A stretch of DNA of 5,047 bases from Actinomycetota bacterium (lineage in GTDB: Bacteria > Actinomycetota > Thermoleophilia > Solirubrobacterales > 70-9): contig VAYK01000215.1 of assembly GCA_005884985.1 (NCBI GenBank), forward strand, positions 1-5,047, in the 5' to 3' direction. Of the stretch, positions 1-4,087 are shown in pieces (position 1 is the stretch's first letter; every line of letters starts with the position of its first letter). A program made the position numbers and the translations under genes. Below the pieces are notes generated by a model that did no database searches, was not told the origin of the DNA, and was given only the letters and a program-made list of their open reading frames with translations.

Positions 1-2
1 CC

Positions 3-536
3 ACGTACGTGACGCTGCTGGGGGAGGCGGGGCTGCGGTGTGAGTCCGAGGCGCTGTGGGTCAAGTGGACCGACGTGGACTTCGACACCGCCTTCGTCAC
101 GGTGGTGAGCGGCGAGGAGCACGCGACGAAGACGCGCCGCACGCGCGCGGTGCCCATGACGCGCGCCCTCACCACCGCGTTGCGGGAGCACTTCCGCCAG
201 TACCGGTTCGCGCAGTACAACGGGGTCCCCACCGAGTGGTGCTTCCATCACCGGGACGGTTCTGCCCACGGCACCGCTGGCGCACGGCTCACCTCGCTGC
301 GACGCAGCTTCACGCAGGCCGCGCGGCAGGCGCAGCTACCGCGCGGTTTCACCCAGCACAGCCTCCGCCACCGCTACGTGACGCGCCTGCTCGCGCGGGG
401 GCATAACCTCGCATTGGTGCAGAAGGCGGCCGGGCATCAGAGCATCAAGACGACAGCGCTGTATACACACCTCACGTTCGACGACCTCACGCCGCTCGTG
501 GCCGAGGTGCCCGCGCCGAAGGAGCGGCAGGCGTGA
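3..536 (+). CDS. Tyrosine recombinase / phage-type integrase, 5'-truncated by the window edge
   Basis: This is the catalytic domain of a tyrosine recombinase, which cuts and rejoins DNA at attachment sites through a covalent 3'-phosphotyrosine. The frame is open back to position 3 with no stop, so the DNA-binding N-terminal domain lies outside the window; the GTG at 9 is an internal codon, not the likely start. Counting from that GTG, the family's active residues appear in order: Arg10 in AGLRCESEAL, Lys41 in the beta-hairpin ATKTRRTRAVPMT, His117 and Arg120 in HSLRH, His143 in AAGHQSIKTT, and the nucleophile Tyr152 in ALYTHL. All catalytic positions are present, so this part looks intact. 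The last four bases (GTGA) contain the start of the next gene, and an AAGGAG Shine-Dalgarno for that gene lies at 519-524 inside this coding sequence. Its presence is the main reason to see the window as mobile DNA. XerC/D-like and phage integrase roles cannot be separated from this fragment. Confidence 0.93.
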   Translation, partial: TYVTLLGEAGLRCESEALWVKWTDVDFDTAFVTVVSGEEHATKTRRTRAVPMTRALTTALREHFRQYRFAQYNGVPTEWCFHHRDGSAHGTAGARLTSLRRSFTQAARQAQLPRGFTQHSLRHRYVTRLLARGHNLALVQKAAGHQSIKTTALYTHLTFDDLTPLVAEVPAPKERQA

Positions 537-1204
537 AGCGAGCGAGAGCGGATGCGGTGCGGTTACCCTTCTGGCAACTGCTCGCGCTCCGCAGCCAGGG
601 CCTCCCGAACGGAGACTGGTGGGAGCGGGTGGGCGCGGAGTTCAACCTCCTCACCGCCCGTGACCCGGCGCGGTACTGGCGACCCTACAAGCGGCACGAG
701 CTTGCGCTCCGCGAACAAGCGGTGCGACGCGGCGTGACGCGGGCCGCGATGAAGCGTGAGGTGTGTGGCGCAGCCTTCGAGTACATCTGCAGCGACGCGC
801 AGTTGCTCAGTGCCCGCGCGTACCCGATCGCTGCACTCTGGCAGGCCGCCGATCGTTTCACGGGCACGGTGGACGGCGCTCCCCGCCTCCGGCGGCAGCA
901 GCGCCAGCGACGGCCGACGCAAGTCTCACTGGACACCGCCGCGCAGGCTGGCCTCCTCCCGGTGGTGCGGCCCAGCGTGCTGGACCGGCTGGCCGAGCGC
1001 TCCGAGTGCGACTACCGGTTGGACCGGCTCGCAGCGCTCACGCGACCCTGCTCCCAACAGCGGCGCCTCGTCGCGTTGTGGCGTGCGCGTCCCAGCCTCA
1101 TCGACGACAACGACAGCGCCGCCGCGCTGCTCGGGGTTGCGCCCGCGACAGTGCGGGTGATGTCCACCCACCTCAGGCAGAAAGCCCGCACAGCCAGTTT
1201 GTAA
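533..1204 (+). CDS. Unknown 223-residue protein with a C-terminal helix-turn-helix resembling sigma region 4
   Basis: I do not recognise this family. The GTG start at 533 overlaps the integrase stop (GTGA) and sits eight bases after an AAGGAG site, a clear translational-coupling arrangement; the stop is TAA. The N-terminal two thirds is rich in Arg, Ala and Trp and looks mostly helical, with a basic patch (LRRQQRQRR) near residues 119-127. The C-terminal 50 residues (from CSQQRRLVALWRARP at 173) end in AALLGVAPATVRVMSTHLRQKAR. This has the shape of the helix-turn-helix in sigma-70 region 4 and LuxR-type proteins: a helix containing AALLGV, a turn, and a recognition helix beginning PATVR. A DNA-binding role is inferred from that segment only. 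Coupling to the integrase suggests a recombination accessory or regulatory role, but this is a guess. No region 2 of a true sigma factor is seen. Confidence 0.82.
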   Translation: MKRARADAVRLPFWQLLALRSQGLPNGDWWERVGAEFNLLTARDPARYWRPYKRHELALREQAVRRGVTRAAMKREVCGAAFEYICSDAQLLSARAYPIAALWQAADRFTGTVDGAPRLRRQQRQRRPTQVSLDTAAQAGLLPVVRPSVLDRLAERSECDYRLDRLAALTRPCSQQRRLVALWRARPSLIDDNDSAAALLGVAPATVRVMSTHLRQKARTASL

Positions 1205-1212
1205 ACGGAATC

Positions 1213-1228
1213 ACGGGTCCTGGCCCGT
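1213..1228 (+). other. Small stem-loop between the 533-1204 gene and its terminator
   Basis: Arms ACGGG (1213-1217) and CCCGT (1224-1228) enclose a six-base loop. No T-tract follows, so it is not a terminator alone. It may stabilise the transcript end ahead of the stronger hairpin at 1240-1260. Confidence 0.35.
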
Positions 1229-1239
1229 ACTTCCTAGTG

Positions 1240-1264
1240 AGCCCCGCCGCGAGCGGGGCTTTTT
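1240..1264 (+). terminator. Rho-independent terminator
   Basis: A perfect 8-bp GC-rich stem, AGCCCCGC (1240-1247) with GCGGGGCT (1253-1260), encloses a five-base loop (CGCGA). The final T of the right arm plus four further T residues form a short run ending at 1264. It lies 36 bases after the TAA of the helix-turn-helix gene and 15 bases before the Shine-Dalgarno of the next gene. It therefore probably closes the integrase transcript. No clear promoter for the downstream genes was found between it and 1291, so partial read-through is possible. Confidence 0.85.
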
Positions 1265-1278
1265 GCTGGCCCTCAAAC

Positions 1279-1284
1279 AGGAGG
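1279..1284 (+). promoter_or_regulatory. Shine-Dalgarno AGGAGG fixing the GTG start at 1291
   Basis: A full AGGAGG lies six bases before GTG 1291. It decides the start of the short gene: the same frame is open far upstream (to 763), but that stretch overlaps the 533-1204 gene and crosses the terminator. Confidence 0.8.
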
Positions 1285-1290
1285 CGCGTC

Positions 1291-1494
1291 GTGTTCTACC
1301 TGCGGATTCTCGAAGCCCAGGATGAGGAGGCGGAGCCGCACCCCGTGTTCGCCTCGAACGACCAGGCGCTCATCGCCGAAGTCGGCGCGGTGTTGGCCCG
1401 CCGGCTGGGCGTGGTGCCGGGCGTGCGCGAGGTCACGCGCCGCCAGTCCGCGCGCCCGCTCAAGGTCTCCGGCCCGAACGGCGACAGCGCATGA
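1291..1494 (+). CDS. Unknown 67-residue protein
   Basis: This short protein is not recognised. It starts at GTG 1291 behind a perfect AGGAGG and ends at TGA 1492-1494, whose last two bases belong to an ATGA overlap. The sequence begins MFYLRILEAQDEEAEPHPVF, which reads as a beta strand followed by an acidic turn. A helical stretch follows (NDQALIAEVGAVLARRLGV, about residues 23-41), then a basic tail (VREVTRRQSARPLKV). There is no signal peptide, membrane segment or cysteine motif. The predicted strand-helix-strand order suggests a compact single-domain protein of the kind common in phage early regions. It is the first gene after the terminator at 1240-1264 and is followed by a hairpin-containing gap before the DUF3102 gene. 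Coding use of the frame is supported by the strong ribosome-binding site and G/C-rich third positions. Function unknown. Confidence 0.72.
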   Translation: MFYLRILEAQDEEAEPHPVFASNDQALIAEVGAVLARRLGVVPGVREVTRRQSARPLKVSGPNGDSA

Positions 1495-1502
1495 AAGCGA
1501 AA

Positions 1503-1522
1503 CGCCCGGCGGGGGCCGGGCG
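1503..1522 (+). other. Strong GC hairpin in the gap before the DUF3102 gene
   Basis: Arms CGCCCGGC (1503-1510) and GCCGGGCG (1515-1522) form a perfect 8-bp stem with a GGGG loop. It begins eight bases after the stop of the 67-residue gene and ends 13 bases before the AAGGAG of the DUF3102 gene. No T-run follows (next bases CTCACACTTC), so it fits an intergenic RNA stability or attenuation element better than a standard terminator. Confidence 0.7.
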
Positions 1523-1535
1523 CTCACACTTCACC

Positions 1536-1541
1536 AAGGAG
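1536..1541 (+). promoter_or_regulatory. Shine-Dalgarno AAGGAG fixing the ATG start at 1547
   Basis: AAGGAG ends five bases before ATG 1547. It selects this start over earlier in-frame codons (the frame is open back to 1322), which would overlap the preceding gene and the hairpin. Confidence 0.8.
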
Positions 1542-1546
1542 CCACC

Positions 1547-2086
1547 ATGACGGCGCCGTGCACTGCGGACACCGCCACCACCGAGTCTAACCGCGCGGAC
1601 GCGCCCCGGCCAGCGGGCCCGTGCCAGCGCGAGGCCGCCCGCATCAACGCCGAACACGATGCCGTCGTCGGGGCCGAGCGCGAGGCGCTGCTCCACGCGA
1701 TCAAGGCGGGCGAACTCCTCCTCGCCGTCAAACGGCGTGTGGGACACGGCGCGTTCCTGCCGTGGATGGAGGAGCACTGCAGCTTCACGCCCCGGTGCGG
1801 GCAGCGATACATGGCGTTGGCGCGCGCGCTCGGCACCAAATACGACACGGTGTCGCATTTGACGCTGAGCGAGGCGCTGGCGTTGGTGCGCGAGCCCGCC
1901 GAGCGACCGCCCTGGCTCGGGCTCAAGCGGCTCACGGTCACGCTGGAGTTCGAGTCCACCGAGGCGCACGCGCGCTACTGGGCGCTGCTCGGCGCGCTGC
2001 ACGCGCGAGGTGACCCGGTGCCGGCCGTGCTGCACGCGCTCGAATGCTACGTCGAGTCGCAGTCGTTCCTGGACGCGAGCGCATGA
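1547..2086 (+). CDS. DUF3102-domain protein, 179 residues
   Basis: Residues about 29-117 match the DUF3102 pattern found in phage and plasmid proteins. An initial helix contains AARINAEHD, a second helix reads AIKAGELLLAVKRRVGHGAFLP, the signature WMEEHCSFTPRCGQRYMALA follows, and the region ends in LTLSEALALV. The central part resembles a ParB/KorB-like or helix-turn-helix DNA-binding segment, so a DNA-associated role is plausible; the biochemical function of the family is not established to my knowledge. Residues 1-25 are a Thr/Ala/Pro-rich linker. Residues 127-179 form a second short region (LKRLTVTLEFESTE, then helices) beyond the usual core, perhaps for dimerisation. ATG 1547 is chosen for its AAGGAG. 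The stop overlaps the ATG of the next gene (ATGA), so the DUF3102 protein and the winged-helix/TOPRIM protein are probably made together. Confidence 0.88.
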   Translation: MTAPCTADTATTESNRADAPRPAGPCQREAARINAEHDAVVGAEREALLHAIKAGELLLAVKRRVGHGAFLPWMEEHCSFTPRCGQRYMALARALGTKYDTVSHLTLSEALALVREPAERPPWLGLKRLTVTLEFESTEAHARYWALLGALHARGDPVPAVLHALECYVESQSFLDASA

Positions 2087-2424
2087 GCCCGAAGATGCGC
2101 ACCAAGGCCGACATGTTGGCCCTGCGCGATGGGCTGTACGCGGTCCTCGTCGATTACCACGCCGAGCGCGTCCCGATGCGCGTGCGGCAAGTAGCCTACC
2201 AGGCCGTGGTGCGCGGGCTCATCACGAAGACCGAAGCCGAGATGCACGACACGGTGGGCCGGTTGCTCACCCGGATGCGCGAGGACGGCACGGTGCCGTT
2301 TGACTGGATCACCGAGGGCGGGCGGCAACCGCATCAGCCTTACCTGTTCGGATCCGTGGCCGAAGGCCTCGCGTTCTTGGAGGCCATCTACAGGCGTGAC
2401 CCCTGGCCGAGCCAAGCGCACTAG
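2083..2424 (+). CDS. N-terminal (winged-helix-like) half of a TOPRIM-domain protein, ending at an in-frame TAG
   Basis: Start ATG 2083 overlaps the DUF3102 stop (ATGA); no strong Shine-Dalgarno is present, so coupling is likely. The 113 residues contain a region typical of the N-terminal part of phage and bacterial proteins that carry a TopoVI-A/Spo11-like TOPRIM domain. RVPMRVRQVAYQAVVRGLI (about 28-46) is a helix-turn-helix start, TEAEMHDTVGRLLTRMREDGTVPFDWI (about 49-75) is a recognition helix plus wing, and SVAEGLAFLEAIYRRDPWPSQAH (about 91-113) leads into the TOPRIM domain. Translation should stop at TAG 2422-2424, yet the same frame continues directly into VEVWVEKEG, the first strand of that domain. 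In the family, as I recall it, this helix is followed without a break by an aromatic residue and then VEVWVEK. The gene is therefore probably one interrupted or read-through unit covering 2083-2946. A deliberate split into two subunits is the alternative. Confidence 0.8.
   Translation: MSPKMRTKADMLALRDGLYAVLVDYHAERVPMRVRQVAYQAVVRGLITKTEAEMHDTVGRLLTRMREDGTVPFDWITEGGRQPHQPYLFGSVAEGLAFLEAIYRRDPWPSQAH
2422..2424 (+). other. In-frame amber codon splitting the TOPRIM gene
   Basis: This TAG is codon 114 of the frame that runs from ATG 2083 to TGA 2946; codons before and after it are in the same phase. It stands where family members, as I recall them, have Tyr or another residue just before VEVWVEK. 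TAC or TAT would need a single base change. No other supported gene in the window ends in TAG (the complete ones use TGA, plus one TAA). The following base is G (TAGG), and no suppressor tRNA is visible here. Confidence 0.85.
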
Positions 2425-2430
2425 GTCGAG

Positions 2431-2946
2431 GTGTGGGTCGAGAAAGAGGGCCTTGTGGCCGGTATCGCTCCCATCGCCGACCGGTACGCCGCGCTAGTGC
2501 TGCCCGTGAGCGGCGACAGCAGCGTGACCGCCATGCACAAGGCGGCGCGCCGGTTCCCAGCCGGCAAGCAGGTCCACGTCTTGTACTTCGGCGACCTGGA
2601 CCCGACGGGCGACGACATCCCGCGCGTGTTGCAGGAGAAGTTGGACAACTACGGGGCCCCCCCGTACACGCTCACGCGCATCGCCCTCAAGCCGGAGCAC
2701 GTGGCCAGGTACCACCTGCCCACACGGCCCACCAAACGGCGGCGCGGCATGCGCAACCCCGAGTTCGAAGGGGAGAGCGTTGAGCTAGATGCCCTACCAC
2801 CCGACGTGTTGCACGAGCTGGTGGAGCAGGCCATCGCGCCCCATGTGGACCTTGGTGTGCGCGCGGCGGTGGAGCAGGAGGAAGCCGCCGAGCGGGTGGC
2901 GCTGCAGCGGCTCGTGCGGCGCTGGCGCCGGCGGCAGGACCGATGA
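2431..2946 (+). CDS. TOPRIM-domain C-terminal half (TopoVI-A/Spo11-like)
   Basis: TOPRIM is the metal-binding catalytic fold of topoisomerases, DnaG primases and OLD-type nucleases. Counting from GTG 2431, the conserved Glu is Glu4 in WVEKEG, and the DxD pair is Asp55/Asp57 in VHVLYFGDLDPTGDD. The strand VHVLYFGD and the order of motifs resemble the TopoVI-A/Spo11 version of the fold. The tail from about residue 110 is helical and ends in a very basic stretch (RLVRRWRRRQDR). GTG 2431 is the first possible start after the amber codon, but it has no convincing Shine-Dalgarno and would cut away most of the first beta strand (VEVWV). Independent translation of a working domain is therefore doubtful; synthesis by read-through from 2083 fits the fold better. 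All catalytic residues and the rest of the frame are intact, which is unusual for an old pseudogene. Its stop overlaps an ATG at 2943. Confidence 0.8.
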   Translation: MWVEKEGLVAGIAPIADRYAALVLPVSGDSSVTAMHKAARRFPAGKQVHVLYFGDLDPTGDDIPRVLQEKLDNYGAPPYTLTRIALKPEHVARYHLPTRPTKRRRGMRNPEFEGESVELDALPPDVLHELVEQAIAPHVDLGVRAAVEQEEAAERVALQRLVRRWRRRQDR

Positions 2947-3001
2947 CCACCATGGCGACCTCGGCGCCGAACCCGAGAGGGAGCGCCCGGAGAAGCAGAA
3001 C

Positions 3002-3034
3002 GGGGGCGCGCAGCGCGCGAGCTGCGTCGCCCCC
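3002..3034 (+). other. 13-bp stem-loop next to the ribosome-binding site of the winged-helix gene
   Basis: An outer stem GGGGGCG (3002-3008) pairs with CGCCCCC (3028-3034). An inner stem CGCAGC (3009-3014) pairs with GCTGCG (3021-3026). The loop is six bases and T3027 is a single bulge. The structure ends one base before the AGGAGG at 3036-3041. It has no T-run. It could control translation of the 3049 gene, act as a transcript-processing signal or protect the downstream mRNA. Confidence 0.72.
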
Positions 3035-3035
3035 C

Positions 3036-3041
3036 AGGAGG
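3036..3041 (+). promoter_or_regulatory. Shine-Dalgarno AGGAGG fixing the ATG start at 3049
   Basis: A full AGGAGG is followed by a seven-base spacer and ATG 3049. It immediately follows the 3002-3034 stem-loop, so access to it may depend on how that RNA folds. Confidence 0.85.
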
Positions 3042-3048
3042 TACCGAG

Positions 3049-3828
3049 ATGCAGCGCCAAGCTACTACACCCACGGGCCGGCTCGCTACCGCAGTGGCCC
3101 GCCCGCCGAAGTTGCCGTGGTGCGCCACGCACGTGGTGAAGGCGTGCCAGGAGCTAACGCCCGCCGAGAAGCTCTCGTGGGTTGAGCACCGGGCGCTCGA
3201 CCATGAGACCGACGGCTGTTACGCCGGCGCGGGCCAGCTCGCGGCGCGCCTCGGCTGCTCCCGGCACACGGTCGAGATCCACCGGCGCCGCTTCATCGCC
3301 GCCGACCTGCTGGAGCGGCGCAGCGCGGGCCCGGGCCTCACCGATCACTGGTACCCGACGCTACCCCCGCAATGCATCCCCCCGAGCACGCGCCTCTCCG
3401 CCGACATGGTCGCGCGCCTCGCGGACCGGCTCGACCTCCACCTGCGGCGGCTCAAAGGCCGCGCCGAGCGGCCCCCCACCCCAGCAGATCACGAGGGGGA
3501 CCCCGGCACCATGGCGCCGCCCACCCCGGCACCACCACGCCGAGATATAGGCGCCACCATATGCCAGTCTGGTACATGGCCACGCCAACCCAACACGCGA
3601 GAACCCCCCACAAAGCGGCAGATGGCCACGCTGGGTGAAGGGCTCACGGATGGAGAAGATGGAGAAGATGGAGAAGATGGAGAGGTGGAAACACCGAAAG
3701 GCAGTCTCCATGCAGAGAGAGAAATGGCCGCGCCCGCAAACGCGCAACCGGAGGACGAGGCCGAACTCCAACTCCCGGCGTGGCCCACGGGCGAGCTGCG
3801 CGAGCCCGACACCGAGGACGAGCCGTGA
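3049..3828 (+). CDS. Winged-helix DNA-binding protein with acidic, repeat-bearing C-terminus (replication-initiator-like)
   Basis: Residues about 36-105 form a winged-helix domain. LTPAEKLSWVEHRAL is a first helix, AGQLAARLGCSRHTVEIHRRRFIAADLLERR (61-91) is a helix-turn-helix with its recognition helix starting SRHTV, and AGPGLTDHWYPTLP is the wing. This pattern is common in helix-turn-helix proteins of phages and plasmids, including replication-module proteins like the N-terminal part of phage replication initiators; the exact role here is inferred. Residues about 107-200 are Pro/Arg-rich and look disordered. Residues 201-212 are a (Asp-Gly-Glu)x4 repeat, and the tail to 259 is acidic and Pro-rich, ending DTEDEP. 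No helicase-loader or primase motif is seen. Codons from about 165 to 225 have many more A/T third positions than the rest, an internal compositional island. The start is secure because of AGGAGG at 3036. It follows the TOPRIM gene after a roughly 100-base gap. Confidence 0.83.
   Translation: MQRQATTPTGRLATAVARPPKLPWCATHVVKACQELTPAEKLSWVEHRALDHETDGCYAGAGQLAARLGCSRHTVEIHRRRFIAADLLERRSAGPGLTDHWYPTLPPQCIPPSTRLSADMVARLADRLDLHLRRLKGRAERPPTPADHEGDPGTMAPPTPAPPRRDIGATICQSGTWPRQPNTREPPTKRQMATLGEGLTDGEDGEDGEDGEVETPKGSLHAEREMAAPANAQPEDEAELQLPAWPTGELREPDTEDEP
3649..3684 (+). repeat. Four tandem 9-bp repeats inside the winged-helix gene
   Basis: The unit GATGGAGAA occurs three times in exact tandem from 3649, followed by a fourth copy with one change (GATGGAGAG), ending at 3684. 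The length is a multiple of three, so repeat number can vary without breaking the frame. It encodes Asp-Gly-Glu four times. The surrounding bases are less GC-rich than the rest of the window. Confidence 0.92.
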
Positions 3829-3929
3829 GCCGCGCTGTTACGCACGGGTTTCAGCGCGCTCGGCCGACACACGCGCACCCCCCCGGGGCTGTAGGGGCGC
3901 CCGCTCCGGCTGCTCTCGGGACGCTTACG

Positions 3930-3996
3930 TGCGGCGTGCCAGCGGTTACGCCAACCGCTGGCTTCAATTCGCCGCTGCATCGTGTTGCGGCGTGCC
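3930..3996. repeat. 11-bp direct repeat pair flanking the inverted repeat
   Basis: TGCGGCGTGCC occurs at 3930-3940 and again at 3986-3996, 56 bases apart. The first copy overlaps the left arm of the inverted repeat by three bases. Such spacing can mark iterons, operators or recombinase arm sites; nothing seen here decides between them. Confidence 0.7.
3938..3962. repeat. Perfect 10-bp inverted repeat with 5-base spacer
   Basis: Left arm GCCAGCGGTT (3938-3947), spacer ACGCC, right arm AACCGCTGGC (3953-3962). As RNA it would be a strong hairpin; the bases after it (TTCAATTC) are only weakly T-rich, so a terminator call is uncertain. As DNA it has the size of a dimeric repressor operator. Copies of the 11-bp direct repeat flank it on both sides. 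Confidence 0.85.
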
Positions 3997-4067
3997 GTCT
4001 TGTCGAGCGGGCGGACGGCTGCCCACACCGTTGCCCACATCCGGTGGCCGGTAGGGCGGTGCTGGGG

Positions 4068-4087
4068 GTGTGGTGGGAGTGTGGTGG
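4068..4087. repeat. GTGTGGTGG direct repeats at the start of the AlpA-like gene
   Basis: GTGTGGTGG is present at 4068-4076 and 4079-4087, an 11-base period (about one DNA helical turn). The GGGAG that may serve as Shine-Dalgarno (4075-4079) bridges the two copies, and the candidate GTG starts at 4081 and 4084 lie within the second. A protein bound here could block expression, but the repeat may be simple G/T-rich sequence. Confidence 0.6.

Larger units (their letters stand above)
3829..4083. other. Repeat-rich 255-base stretch without a convincing gene
   Basis: No reading frame here has supporting features. One + frame (GTG 3825 to TAA 4097, 90 residues) starts with a GTGA overlap, but only about two thirds of its third positions are G or C, the same as the bulk composition. 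The stretch contains a 10-bp inverted repeat (3938-3962), an 11-bp direct repeat (3930-3940 and 3986-3996), a GCCCACA pair 12 bases apart (4021 and 4033) and a GTGTGGTGG pair 11 bases apart (4068 and 4079). I found no clear -35/-10 pair and no T-tailed terminator. It separates the winged-helix gene from the small-gene chain and is a good place for an operator, origin or recombination site. Confidence 0.6.

Noticed and set aside
763..1290. Upstream extension of the 67-residue gene
   Set aside because: The frame is open to 763 but overlaps the 533-1204 gene in another frame and crosses a terminator; AGGAGG points to GTG 1291.
1205..1290. Promoter for the genes after the terminator
   Set aside because: No -35/-10 pair with proper spacing could be identified by eye.
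1460..2035. Minus-strand open frame (191 residues) opposite the DUF3102 gene
   Set aside because: Antisense shadow of a gene with a recognised domain and a strong ribosome-binding site.
2943..3185. 80-residue + strand frame beginning at the ATGA overlap with the TOPRIM gene stop
   Set aside because: The product is low-complexity Arg/Ala/Ser. It contains the stem-loop and Shine-Dalgarno of the next gene, and its second half lies out of frame inside the well-supported 3049-3828 gene.
3649..3684. CRISPR-like array
   Set aside because: Units are 9 bp in direct tandem with no spacers; they are a coding microsatellite.
3953..3975. TTCAA motif after the inverted repeat, resembling a tRNA T-loop
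   Set aside because: The flanking bases do not form the required G53-C61 pair or a five-base T stem, and no anticodon or acceptor arm could be found.
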